A DNA stretch of 28,664 bases, taken from the NCBI GenBank assembly GCA_041588495.1, contig JBFGWM010000006.1, positions 1-28,664 on the forward strand, in the 5' to 3' direction. The notes under the pieces are model-generated. The model was not told the DNA's origin and did not search any database. It was given only the letters and a program-made list of their open reading frames with translations. The position numbers and the translations under genes are program-made. Shown here piece after piece: positions 14,218 through 22,018 of this stretch. This stretch comes from JBFGWM01 sp041588495 (GTDB taxonomy: Bacteria; Pseudomonadota; Gammaproteobacteria; Pseudomonadales; JBFGWM01). The first letter of the stretch is position 1. Each line of letters opens with the position of its first letter.

Positions 14218-16146
14218 ATGTTCCACGAGATTCCGACCCAGCGCCCGGTAACCCCGTTGCTCGACCGTATCGAGTTCCCGGCCGACCTGCGCCAGCTTCC
14301 GGAGGACCGCCTCGAGGAACTCACCGAGGAGCTCCGCGCATTCCTGCTCTACACCGTCGGCCAGACCGGAGGCCACTTCGGCGCCGGACTCGGGGTGGTC
14401 GAGCTGACCGTGGCCCTGCACTACGTGTTCAACACCCCCTGGGACCGCCTGGTGTGGGATGTCGGCCACCAGGCCTATCCCCACAAGATCCTGACCGGAC
14501 GCCGGGAGCAGATGGGCACGCTACGCCAGGCCGACGGCCTTGCCGCGTTTCCGCGCCGCTCGGAAAGCGAGTACGACACTTTCGGCACCGGGCATTCGAG
14601 CACCTCGGTCAGTGCCGCCCTCGGCATGGCGCTGGCGGCCCGCATGAAGGGCGAGCGTCGTAGCAGCATTGCCGTCATCGGCGACGGCGCCATGACCGCC
14701 GGCATGGCGTTCGAGGCGCTCAACCATGCGGCCCACCTGAAAGCCAACATGCTGGTGGTGCTGAACGACAACGACATGTCCATATCACGCAACACCGGCG
14801 GGCTTTCCACCTACCTGGCGCGAATTCTCTCCAGCAAGGCCTATACCTCGGTGCGCGAGGGCAGCAAGCGCATGCTCAGCAACCTGCCGCACATGCGGGA
14901 ACTCGCACGCAAGACCGAGGAGAACATCAAGGGCCTGGTGGCGCCGAGCACCCTGTTCGAGGAACTGGGCTTCAACTACATCGGGCCGATTGACGGCCAC
15001 GACGTCACCACCCTGGTCCGCACCCTGGAAAACATGCGCGACCTCGACGGCCCCCAGTTCCTGCACGTGGTCACCGTGAAGGGCAAGGGCTTCGAACCCG
15101 CGGAAGCCGACCCCATCGGCTATCACGCGATCACCAAGATCGAACCGGAACCCAAGGTCAAACCGGTCGAACCGCCTCGCCCCAAGCGACCCAAGTACTC
15201 CAACGTGTTTGGCGAGTGGCTGTGCGACATGGCGGCCCGGGACGCGCGCCTGGTCGGGATCACCCCGGCCATGTGCGAGGGCTCGGACATGATCCGCTTC
15301 GCGGAGGACTACCCGGACCGCTACCACGACGTCGCCATCGCCGAGCAGCACGCGGTGACCCTCGCCGCCGGCCTTGCCTGCGAGGGACAGAAACCGGTGG
15401 TGGCGATCTACAGCACGTTCCTGCAACGGGCCTACGACCAGTTGATCCATGACGTTGCCGTGCAGGGTCTCGATGTCCTGTTCGCCATCGATCGCGCCGG
15501 GCTGGTGGGAGAGGACGGTCCGACACACGCCGGCAGTTTCGATCTCACCTACCTGAGATGCATCCCGGGCATGGTGATCATGACCCCCTCGGACGAGAAT
15601 GAGACCCGGCAGATGCTGTACACGGGCTTCCAGCACTGCGGCCCCGCTGCGGTACGCTACCCGCGCGGCACCGGCCCCGGCGTCGAGATCGAACAGGACA
15701 TGCTGGAATTGCCCCTCGGCAGGGGCCGGCTGCTGCGGGAGGGCAGCGGGGTGGCGATTCTCAATTTCGGCGCACTACTGCCGGCCGCCATGGAAGTTGC
15801 GGAACAGCTCGACGCCAGTGTCGCCGACATGCGGTTCGTCAAGCCATTGGACGAAGAAATGGTTGCGCGCCTCGCGGCCGGCCATGAACTGCTGGTCACG
15901 GTCGAGGAGAACTCGGTCCACGGGGGCGCCGGCTCGGGGGTCAACGAGTTCCTGAACCGGTCCGCGATCACCCTTCCGGTGCTCAACCTCGGACTTCCCG
16001 ACCGCTTCGTCGAGCACGGCAAGCCTGCCGCGATGCTCAGCGAGTGCGGGCTGGACGCCGCCGGCATCCGGCAATCCATCGAAGCGCGCCTGGCCGCAAT
16101 GGACCAGGCTGCCAAGGGTGTTTCGCAGGTCGGATCCGCGATCTGA
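14218..16146 (+). CDS. dxs: 1-deoxy-D-xylulose-5-phosphate synthase
   Basis: The 642-residue product is full length for DXS (about 620-640). Visible motifs are GGHFGAGLGVVELT at 51-64, WDVGHQAYPHKILTGR at 80-95, the thiamine diphosphate motif GDGAMTAGMAFEALN at 155-169, and VAIAEQHAVTLAAG at 372-385 with the catalytic glutamate at 376 (E370 in E. coli). It condenses pyruvate with glyceraldehyde 3-phosphate to give DXP, the entry and main control step of the MEP isoprenoid pathway; DXP is also used for thiamine and pyridoxal phosphate. It sits directly after ispA. ThiL, which makes its cofactor thiamine diphosphate, is also in this window at 18851-19849. Confidence 0.98.
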   Translation: MFHEIPTQRPVTPLLDRIEFPADLRQLPEDRLEELTEELRAFLLYTVGQTGGHFGAGLGVVELTVALHYVFNTPWDRLVWDVGHQAYPHKILTGRREQMGTLRQADGLAAFPRRSESEYDTFGTGHSSTSVSAALGMALAARMKGERRSSIAVIGDGAMTAGMAFEALNHAAHLKANMLVVLNDNDMSISRNTGGLSTYLARILSSKAYTSVREGSKRMLSNLPHMRELARKTEENIKGLVAPSTLFEELGFNYIGPIDGHDVTTLVRTLENMRDLDGPQFLHVVTVKGKGFEPAEADPIGYHAITKIEPEPKVKPVEPPRPKRPKYSNVFGEWLCDMAARDARLVGITPAMCEGSDMIRFAEDYPDRYHDVAIAEQHAVTLAAGLACEGQKPVVAIYSTFLQRAYDQLIHDVAVQGLDVLFAIDRAGLVGEDGPTHAGSFDLTYLRCIPGMVIMTPSDENETRQMLYTGFQHCGPAAVRYPRGTGPGVEIEQDMLELPLGRGRLLREGSGVAILNFGALLPAAMEVAEQLDASVADMRFVKPLDEEMVARLAAGHELLVTVEENSVHGGAGSGVNEFLNRSAITLPVLNLGLPDRFVEHGKPAAMLSECGLDAAGIRQSIEARLAAMDQAAKGVSQVGSAI

Positions 16147-16158
16147 TTCCCGAATCCC

Positions 16159-16176
16159 GTCGCGCCAACGCGCGAC
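16159..16176. terminator. Stem-loop between convergent dxs and ribA
   Basis: GTCGCGC at 16159-16165 pairs perfectly with GCGCGAC at 16170-16176 around a CAAC loop, 12 bases after the dxs stop and 48 before the ribA end. A second small hairpin (GGTTG-ct-CAACC, about 16183-16194) follows. There is no U tract on either strand; it may serve both transcripts. Confidence 0.4.
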
Positions 16177-16224
16177 CATCCCCGGTTGCTCAACCAGGGC
16201 CGCCGCGACGCGACGTGCCCGCGA

Positions 16225-16818
16225 TCAGGGTTTCAGCAGGTGGCCCAGTTTCCCCGCCTTGGTCGCCAGATACTTGGCATTGTGCGGGTTCTGGCCGGTG
16301 TGGAGTGGAATCCGCTCGGTGACTTCAACGGAGGCCGCCTCGGCCACCGAGGTCATCTTCTGGGGATTGTTGGTCATCAGGCGGACACGCCGTATACCGA
16401 GGTGCGCGAACATGGTCATGCACATGCTGTAGTCGCGCATGTCGGCGCCGAAACCCAGTTGCTCGTTGGCCTCCACGGTGTCCGCGCCTGAATCCTGCAG
16501 GTTGTAAGCCTTGATCTTGTTGATGAGGCCGATGCCGCGGCCCTCCTGGCGCAGGTACAGCAGGGCACCGCGCCCCTCTGCCGCAATGCGCTCCATGGCC
16601 GCCTCGAGCTGCGAACCACAGTCACAGCGCAGGCTCGCCAGCGCATCGCCGGTCAGGCATTCCGAGTGCACACGCACCAGCACCGGCCCGCCGTCGTTGA
16701 ACTCACCAACCGTCAGGGCGATGTGCTCCTTGCCGGACACGGGGTCCTCGAAGCCATGCATCTGAAATTCGCCCCAGCGCGTGGGCAACCGCGCCGATGA
16801 GACGTAACGCACTGTCAC
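16225..16818 (-). CDS. ribA: GTP cyclohydrolase II (stand-alone)
   Basis: The 197-residue protein has all GCH II landmarks: HSECLTGD at 51-58, zinc ligands C54, C65 and C67 (SLRCDCGSQLE), LRQEGRGIGL at 89-98, Y105 and the RDY (R128) catalytic region, and MTNNPQK at 148-154. It opens GTP to the diaminopyrimidine that starts riboflavin synthesis. The length equals E. coli RibA (196). The start is GTG at 16818 with TGGAAACC/AGGTGGAAA-like purines upstream. It is separate from the main riboflavin cluster on the same strand. It matters because the GCH II-like half of the ribBA fusion at 20840-22015 looks dead. The retropepsin-like gene ends 75 bases upstream, so read-through from that gene is possible. 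Confidence 0.97.
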   Translation of the reverse strand: MTVRYVSSARLPTRWGEFQMHGFEDPVSGKEHIALTVGEFNDGGPVLVRVHSECLTGDALASLRCDCGSQLEAAMERIAAEGRGALLYLRQEGRGIGLINKIKAYNLQDSGADTVEANEQLGFGADMRDYSMCMTMFAHLGIRRVRLMTNNPQKMTSVAEAASVEVTERIPLHTGQNPHNAKYLATKAGKLGHLLKP

Positions 16819-16893
16819 GAAAAGGTTTCCACCTGGAGAGCGTTGGGAATCGACGAATTGTACCAGATCGGGGCGGGCGCCGAGCCAGTGCGG

Positions 16894-17547
16894 TCAGAAG
16901 CGCGAGCGAATCTCCATCACTCCGCCACGCTCCTCGAAGCTGACCTGGCTGAGAAAGGTCATGCCCAACAGGGTGAATTCGGGATAACTCCCTTCCAGGA
17001 TCACCCCGCGAACATTGCGGACCACGATTTCTCCCACCTTCACCCGCTCCAGGTTGACCGAGTAGGCAGAGACCTGGCCACTGGCCGTGGTGGCGATGCC
17101 GGGGTCGCCGATGACCCGGTAATCGAAACCCAGACGACGCGCCTGGGCTGCATTCATGGCGATCGCCGTGGCTCCAGTGTCGACCAGGAATTCAACCGGC
17201 TGGCCGTTGATGCTGCCGCGTACGCGGTACTGTCCCTCCTCGTCCCGGGCGATCTGTACGGCGGTCCGCTCGGGTACCTCGAACTGGGTCGAGACCTCCC
17301 GACTGAGGGTCAGCGTGCGGCGCTCGCCCTGGTACTCGATCACCGCGCTGCGACTGTCGGAGCGGACGAGTTTCACGCCACCGGGACCGGTCTGGCCGAC
17401 GCGCAGGAATTTCTGTTCCCCGTCGATGCGCAGCACCGCGGCATCCTTCATCAGGCCCACAGCCTGCACGCGCGGCCCCGCAACGACTGCGAACGACAGC
17501 ATCACGAGCAGCGTCGCAGCTGCCCGGGCCAGGAAATCGAGGCGCAT
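16894..17547 (-). CDS. Periplasmic retropepsin-like aspartic protease (clan AA)
   Basis: The 217-residue protein starts with a signal peptide (residues 1-29, ending in a VQA-like cleavage site) and has a single aspartic protease domain at about 105-217: FLVDTGATAIAMN at 120-132 with the catalytic DTG (D123), a hydrophobic strand VGEIVVRNVRGVIL at 171-184, and LLGMTFLSQVSF at 193-204. One DTG per chain means it should act as a dimer, as retropepsins do; this matches the bacterial clan AA family found in proteobacteria. ATG 17547 is chosen over an open extension to 17601 because of a strong GGAGGGAAC just before it. It is divergent from the zinc peptidase over 109 bases. The substrate is unknown. 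Confidence 0.88.
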   Translation of the reverse strand: MRLDFLARAAATLLVMLSFAVVAGPRVQAVGLMKDAAVLRIDGEQKFLRVGQTGPGGVKLVRSDSRSAVIEYQGERRTLTLSREVSTQFEVPERTAVQIARDEEGQYRVRGSINGQPVEFLVDTGATAIAMNAAQARRLGFDYRVIGDPGIATTASGQVSAYSVNLERVKVGEIVVRNVRGVILEGSYPEFTLLGMTFLSQVSFEERGGVMEIRSRF

Positions 17548-17617
17548 GTTCCCTCCTCGCCCACGGCGACGGAACCGGTATACCTGAATCTTAGACCGCA
17601 CCCCGGACCCGCCAATC

Positions 17618-17653
17618 CCGGGGAGATCAGGTTACAATGGAGAATCTCCCCGG
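17618..17653 (+). promoter_or_regulatory. Perfect 10-bp inverted repeat over the zinc peptidase start region
   Basis: CCGGGGAGAT at 17618-17627 and ATCTCCCCGG at 17644-17653 are exact reverse complements separated by 16 bases. Between them lies TACAAT at 17633-17638, a possible -10 box. The right arm ends three bases before the ATG at 17657. It may be a DNA operator, or, if transcription starts further upstream, an RNA hairpin next to the start codon. It is in the divergent gap between two protease genes. Confidence 0.5.
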
Positions 17654-17656
17654 ACC

Positions 17657-18355
17657 ATGACCGCGGCCATGCACATCGTCGTACTGGTCATCCTCATCCC
17701 CCTCGTACTGATCGCCCCCAGCGTCTGGGCACGCGCCACACTGCGACGCAATGCCATGATCAGAAAGGATATTCCGGGCACCGGTGGAGAGCTTGCCCGA
17801 CATCTCGTGAAACGCTTCGAGGTCTCCGGCGTGGCCGTGGAAGCCACTCCCGGAGGTGACCACTACGACCCACTGGCACGCGCCATCCGGCTTTCCCCCG
17901 CCGTCATGGAGAACCGCTCGCTGACCGCGGTGGCCTCGGCCGCCCACGAATTCGGCCACGCGCTGCAGCATGCCTCGGGCTACCGGCCGCTGATCTGGAG
18001 AACGGCGCTGGTGCGCTTTGCCGCCACCGGCGAGCGACTCGGCTCGCTGCTTTTCGTGACCGCGCCGGTGCTGGGGGCCCTGACCCGCAGCCCGCAAGTG
18101 ACGCTGGCCCTGCTGCTCGTGGCGTTGGTCATGATGTCGATGACCGCGGTCGTCCACCTGGTCACGCTGCCGGTGGAATTCGATGCCAGTTTCGGCAAGG
18201 CAATGCCAATCCTGGAGGCGGGGAATTACGTATCCGGCGAGGACCTCGCCGAGGTGCGTCGCATTCTGCGCGCCTGTGCCCTGACCTATGTCGCCGCGTC
18301 GCTGGCCAGCCTGCTCAGCCTGGGCCGCTGGCTGACCGTGTTCATCCGGCGCTGA
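17657..18355 (+). CDS. Membrane zinc metallopeptidase (YugP / Zn_peptidase_2 family)
   Basis: The 232-residue protein has an N-terminal membrane helix (about 5-24), the zinc site HEFGHALQ at 97-104 (HExxH), two or more hydrophobic segments at about 128-170, and a likely third ligand in LPVEFDAS (E174). It also has a C-terminal hydrophobic stretch (about 208-222). This matches the neutral zinc metallopeptidase family of B. subtilis YugP, whose substrates are largely unknown; it probably cuts membrane or envelope proteins. ATG 17657 has no clear Shine-Dalgarno sequence and lies next to the inverted repeat at 17618-17653. Its last 14 bases overlap the end of pgpA on the other strand. Confidence 0.88.
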   Translation: MTAAMHIVVLVILIPLVLIAPSVWARATLRRNAMIRKDIPGTGGELARHLVKRFEVSGVAVEATPGGDHYDPLARAIRLSPAVMENRSLTAVASAAHEFGHALQHASGYRPLIWRTALVRFAATGERLGSLLFVTAPVLGALTRSPQVTLALLLVALVMMSMTAVVHLVTLPVEFDASFGKAMPILEAGNYVSGEDLAEVRRILRACALTYVAASLASLLSLGRWLTVFIRR

Positions 18356-18854
18356 AGAAAAATACGCCGACCTGCATCACGATCAGCGCGTACACGCCGG
18401 CAATCACGTCGTCGATCATGATGCCGAAGCCACCGTGCACGTGCTTGTCGGCGAGGCTGATCGGCCATGGCTTCCAGATGTCGAACAGGCGGAACAGCAG
18501 GAACCCGGCAACGATCCACAGGATTCCGAAGGGCACGGCGAGCATGGTGATCCAGAACCCGACCATCTCGTCCCAGACGATGCCGCCGTGATCATGCACA
18601 CCCATGTCCTCGGAAGTCTTGTCGCAGAGATAAACCCCCACCACGAACCCGACGATGATCACGGCGATGAACGCCCAGAGTGGAAGATGGACCATCAGCA
18701 GGTAGGGCGGAATTGCCGCCAGTGTGCCGAAGGTTCCCGGCGCCTTGGGGGCCAGCCCCGTGCCGAATCCGAAGGCCAGGAAATGCACCGGGTTGCCGAA
18801 CACGTTGGGGGGATTCGGTGTTCCCGTTTCGGTATCCGTCTCGCTTTCGCTCAC
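18342..18854 (-). CDS. pgpA: Phosphatidylglycerophosphatase A
   Basis: The 170-residue membrane protein has the PgpA pattern: FGTGLAPKAPGTFGTL at 30-44, DEMVGFWI at 95-102, FRLFDIWKPWPI at 121-132 and GIMIDDVIAGVYA at 144-156, with hydrophobic segments between. It removes phosphate from phosphatidylglycerophosphate to give phosphatidylglycerol at the inner membrane. The start is GTG at 18854, overlapping the thiL stop by four bases (GTGA), as in the usual nusB-thiL-pgpA order. It is the last gene of the nine-gene run and its end overlaps the convergent zinc peptidase gene by 14 bases, so no separate terminator fits between them. Confidence 0.96.
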   Translation of the reverse strand: MSESETDTETGTPNPPNVFGNPVHFLAFGFGTGLAPKAPGTFGTLAAIPPYLLMVHLPLWAFIAVIIVGFVVGVYLCDKTSEDMGVHDHGGIVWDEMVGFWITMLAVPFGILWIVAGFLLFRLFDIWKPWPISLADKHVHGGFGIMIDDVIAGVYALIVMQVGVFFFSAG

Positions 18855-19849
18855 AGTCCTGATTCCCCGAAGTGGCGGTAGCCCTGCCGTGCGTACCCGA
18901 CGACACGCCCCGCTTCATCCATGCAGCGCACGCCCGGCGCCGACTCGATGCGCCCGATGCAGATCACCGGGCAGTTCACCCCTGCGGCACGGGCAACTGC
19001 AGCGCTCGCTTGGGCCTCTGGAACAGTAAAGCACAATTCGTAATCGTCCCCGCCGCACACGGCCAGTTCCAGCGCCACGTCGGCCGGAAAGCTCGCGCGC
19101 AGCGCCGCCGACAGCGGCACCCCGGCCACCCCGATTTGCGCGCCGACCCCGCTCTGCCGCGCAATATGGCCGAGATCCGCCAGCAATCCATCGGACACGT
19201 CGATCGCGGCCGTGGCGATGCCGCGCAGTACGGCTCCCAGTTCGGTTCTCCCCCGGGGACGTCGGAATCGCGCCACAAGTTCTTCGTGTTCGGCAGTGAA
19301 GTCCGTGGAGGTGGCCCCCTGCAGCAACTGCAGGCCACCGGCCGCATCGCCCAATGTCCCGCTGACGAACACCAGGTCGCCGACCCTCGCGCCACTCCGG
19401 GTGAGCGCCTCTCCGGAGGCGACCGATCCGCCGACCTGGATGCTGATGGTAAGTGGACCGCGGGTGGTATCGCCGCCGACCAGGCACAGGTCATGATAAC
19501 GGGCGGAATCGGCGAGCCCCGCCGCAAATGCGGCCAGCCACGCGGCATCGTTCTCGGGAAGGGTCAGCGCCAGGGTGAACCAGTGGGGGTCGGCGCCCAT
19601 GGCCGCAAGATCGCTCGCGTTCACCGCCAGGCTGCGCCAGCCGATGTCGGTGGGGTCCAGGTCGGGTGGAAAATGCACGCCGGAAACCAGGGTGTCGACG
19701 CTGACCACCAGTTGGCGCCCGGGCTCCAGTTCGAGCACCGCGGCATCATCGCCAATTGCGGTGACGATGCCGCGGGAGCGGGGATCGGGACCTTCGAGCG
19801 GTGCAAAGTAAGTCCGGATGATGTCGAACTCGTCGACGCCGGAAGACAT
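18851..19849 (-). CDS. thiL: Thiamine-monophosphate kinase
   Basis: The 332-residue product has the ThiL landmarks: GDDAAVLEL near 28-36, VSVDTLVSGVHFP at 49-61, GWRSLAVNASDLAAMGA at about 68-84, CLVGGDTTRGPL, AIDVSDGLLADLGHI and GGDDYELCFTVP. It phosphorylates thiamine monophosphate to thiamine diphosphate with ATP in the cytoplasm. ATG 19849 begins MSSGVDEFDII, a normal N-terminus. It lies six bases after nusB and overlaps pgpA by four bases, so the three are probably cotranslated. The product is a cofactor for Dxs, encoded nearby. Confidence 0.97.
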   Translation of the reverse strand: MSSGVDEFDIIRTYFAPLEGPDPRSRGIVTAIGDDAAVLELEPGRQLVVSVDTLVSGVHFPPDLDPTDIGWRSLAVNASDLAAMGADPHWFTLALTLPENDAAWLAAFAAGLADSARYHDLCLVGGDTTRGPLTISIQVGGSVASGEALTRSGARVGDLVFVSGTLGDAAGGLQLLQGATSTDFTAEHEELVARFRRPRGRTELGAVLRGIATAAIDVSDGLLADLGHIARQSGVGAQIGVAGVPLSAALRASFPADVALELAVCGGDDYELCFTVPEAQASAAVARAAGVNCPVICIGRIESAPGVRCMDEAGRVVGYARQGYRHFGESGL

Positions 19850-19855
19850 GGCGGG

Positions 19856-20329
19856 TCAGCCCGGACCCGGCTGCCCGGAAGCGGTGATCTCGTCGACACG
19901 CACTGACTTGGCCAGGCGGTCCAGCACACCGTTGACGAACCGGTGTCCGCCCTCGGCGCCAAACTGGCGCGCGAGTTCGACGCCCTCGCTGACCACGACG
20001 CGCCAGGGCACCTCGGGACAGTGCATGAGCTCGAACGTGGCCAGTCGCAGCACCGCCCGCTCCACCGGGGTCAGGCGCTCCGGCTCGCGATCGAGCAGCG
20101 GCGCGAAGGCCTCATCGAGTTCGCCGTGCTTGCGGATCACCCCGCACAGCAATTCGTGGAAAAATTCTCCATCGACACGACGCATGTCGTTACCGGCGCG
20201 GAACTCGGCCTCGAGGTCCGGGGCCGGCACGGCGTTCATCTGCCACTGGTAAACAGCCTGCAACGCAAGGCGGCGGGCGCGTCGACGCGCGGAGACACCG
20301 GTCTGCTTGGCGGACACCGCGGCGTTCAC
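19856..20329 (-). CDS. nusB: Transcription antitermination factor NusB
   Basis: The 157-residue helical protein begins with a basic RNA-binding N-terminus (SARRRARRLALQAVYQWQM at 13-31) and has EFFHELLCGVIRKHGELDEAF, LTPVERAVLRLATFEL and VVSEGVELARQFG, which are NusB signatures. With NusE (S10) it binds boxA RNA in rRNA operons and prevents premature termination. The start is GTG at 20329, overlapping the ribH stop by four bases. RibH-NusB is a conserved neighbour pair in proteobacteria. The length is slightly above E. coli NusB (139) because of a longer N-terminus and tail. Confidence 0.97.
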   Translation of the reverse strand: MNAAVSAKQTGVSARRRARRLALQAVYQWQMNAVPAPDLEAEFRAGNDMRRVDGEFFHELLCGVIRKHGELDEAFAPLLDREPERLTPVERAVLRLATFELMHCPEVPWRVVVSEGVELARQFGAEGGHRFVNGVLDRLAKSVRVDEITASGQPGPG

Positions 20330-20808
20330 CCGGCCCCGTCGAGCTTGCGCAGGAGGTCGGTCATCTCGAGCGCGGTCATGGCCGCCTCGGCGCCCTTGTT
20401 GCCCGCCTTGGTGCCGGCGCGCTCAATGGCCTGCTCGATGGTGTCGGTAGTCAGCACGCCAAAGGCGACCGGCACGCCGGTATCCAGGGACACCCGGTTG
20501 ATTCCGCTCGCGCACTCGCCGGCCACGTAGTCAAAGTGCGGGGTGGACCCGCGTATGACGGCGCCCAGGGCGATGACCGCATCCGGATTCAGGGTGTCAA
20601 TCGCGCGCCGCACCACCAGTGGCAGTTCATAGGCACCCGGTGCGCGCACCAGGGTGACATCACCATCGGCGATGCCCTGGCGCCGCAACGCGTCACGGGC
20701 CCCTTCGACCAGGCTGTCCACGATAAAGGCATTGAACCGCGCGGCAACGATCACGAAGCGGCCGGTGCAATTCTCGAACCCGCCCTCGATTTCCCGGGTT
20801 TCGCTCAT
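20326..20808 (-). CDS. ribH: 6,7-dimethyl-8-ribityllumazine synthase
   Basis: The 160-residue protein has the lumazine synthase signatures: VAARFNAFIVDSLVEGA at 21-37, APGAYELPLVVRRAI at about 57-71, GAVIRGSTPHFDYVAGE with the catalytic His in TPHF, and GVLTTDTIEQAIERAGTKAGNKG. It joins the ribitylaminopyrimidine with the product of RibB to give the riboflavin precursor. ATG 20808 is chosen over an open extension to 20877 because the extension would run into the end of ribBA and because AAGGAAACC precedes the ATG. The ribBA stop is 31 bases upstream; nusB overlaps the end by four bases. Confidence 0.97.
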   Translation of the reverse strand: MSETREIEGGFENCTGRFVIVAARFNAFIVDSLVEGARDALRRQGIADGDVTLVRAPGAYELPLVVRRAIDTLNPDAVIALGAVIRGSTPHFDYVAGECASGINRVSLDTGVPVAFGVLTTDTIEQAIERAGTKAGNKGAEAAMTALEMTDLLRKLDGAG

Positions 20809-20839
20809 GTCTGGTTTCCTTGCTCCTGGTGGTATCCGG

Positions 20840-22015
20840 TCACTTGCCGGAGATGTACTCGACGATTTCCAGTTCAAACCCGGAAATCGCGTTGAAACGC
20901 ATCGGCGAACTCAGCAGGCGCATCTTGCCCACACCGACGTCACGAAGAATCTGCGAGCCGGTGCCGATCATCCGGTAAACCTGGCCCTCGCCCAGACGCC
21001 GTTCCCGGGACTGCTTCGGGACCACCTCACCGGACCCGAGCTGGTCGAGAATCTCCGCCGGGGATTCGTCGTGGGACAACAGCACCACAACGCCATTGTC
21101 TTCCTCGGCAACCCGGGCCAGGGCCTTCTGGATGCTCCACCCCGAAACCCGTTCGGTATCCGCCTGCAGGAGGTCGCGCACCGTGCTCGGCAGGTGCACG
21201 CGCACCACGGTCGGCTGCTCGGCGCGGATGTCGCCACGGATCAGCGCAAAGTGAATGCGGTCCTGGATGAGATCCCGGTAGATGCGCAGGCGAAACTCGC
21301 CATAGTGGGTCATCACCGGGCGCTCCTCGATACACTCCAGGGTCTTCTCGTGCATCGCGCGATAGGAGATCAGGTCGGCGATGGTGCCGATCTTGAGATC
21401 GTGTTCAGCGGCGAATCGCTCGAGGTCCGGGCGCCGCGCCATGCTGCCGTCTTCCTTCATGATCTCGACGATCACCGCGGCGGCCTCCAGCCCGGCAAGC
21501 CGCGCGAGATCACAGCCGGCCTCGGTATGTCCGGCACGTCGCAACACGCCGCCGGGCTGTGACATGAGCGGAAAAACGTGCCCGGGCTGCACCAGGTCCT
21601 CGGGCCGTGCACCAGGGGCGACCGCTGCCTGCACCGTGCGCGCACGGTCCGCGGCGGAAATGCCCGTGGTAACCCCCTCGGCAGCCTCGATGGATACCGT
21701 GAAGTTGGTCGCGAACGCGGTGCGATTGCTCTGCACCATCAGCGGCAGCCGCAGCTGCTCGCAGCGCTCCGGGGTCAGGGTCAGGCAGATCAGGCCGCGT
21801 GCGTGCATGGCCATGAAGTTGATGTCTTCCGCGGTGACTTTCTGGGCCGCGATGATCAGGTCGCCCTCGTTCTCGCGATCCTCGTCATCCATGAGAATCA
21901 CCATCCGCCCGTTGCGGATGTCCTCAATCAGCGCCTCCACTTCATCGAGGCTGCGGTTCTCTTCGGCGCCTTCCGCACCGGCCGGCTTGTCGCCGCCCAC
22001 CAGTCTTACTTTCAT
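20840..22015 (-). CDS. ribB: 3,4-dihydroxy-2-butanone 4-phosphate synthase fused to degenerate GTP cyclohydrolase II-like domain
   Basis: The 391-residue product has an intact RibB half (about 22-225): ILMDDEDRENEGDLIIAA at 40-57, HARGLICLTL at 71-80, FTVSIEAAEGVTTGIS and RAGHTEAGCDLARLAG at 160-175. It converts ribulose 5-phosphate to dihydroxybutanone phosphate. The C-terminal half (about 233-391) has the GCH II fold pattern (MTHYGEFRLRIY, then SGFELEIVEYI) but the key site reads HLPSTVRDLL where HSECLTGD is expected. The zinc cysteines and the RQEGRGIG motif are absent. It therefore cannot act as GTP cyclohydrolase II by known chemistry; ribA at 16225-16818 does that job. Such fusions are known as RibBX/RibBA with a dead second domain. 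ATG 22015 has GGAG at six bases; the gap to ribE is three bases. Confidence 0.94.
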   Translation of the reverse strand: MKVRLVGGDKPAGAEGAEENRSLDEVEALIEDIRNGRMVILMDDEDRENEGDLIIAAQKVTAEDINFMAMHARGLICLTLTPERCEQLRLPLMVQSNRTAFATNFTVSIEAAEGVTTGISAADRARTVQAAVAPGARPEDLVQPGHVFPLMSQPGGVLRRAGHTEAGCDLARLAGLEAAAVIVEIMKEDGSMARRPDLERFAAEHDLKIGTIADLISYRAMHEKTLECIEERPVMTHYGEFRLRIYRDLIQDRIHFALIRGDIRAEQPTVVRVHLPSTVRDLLQADTERVSGWSIQKALARVAEEDNGVVVLLSHDESPAEILDQLGSGEVVPKQSRERRLGEGQVYRMIGTGSQILRDVGVGKMRLLSSPMRFNAISGFELEIVEYISGK

Positions 22016-22018
22016 TTC

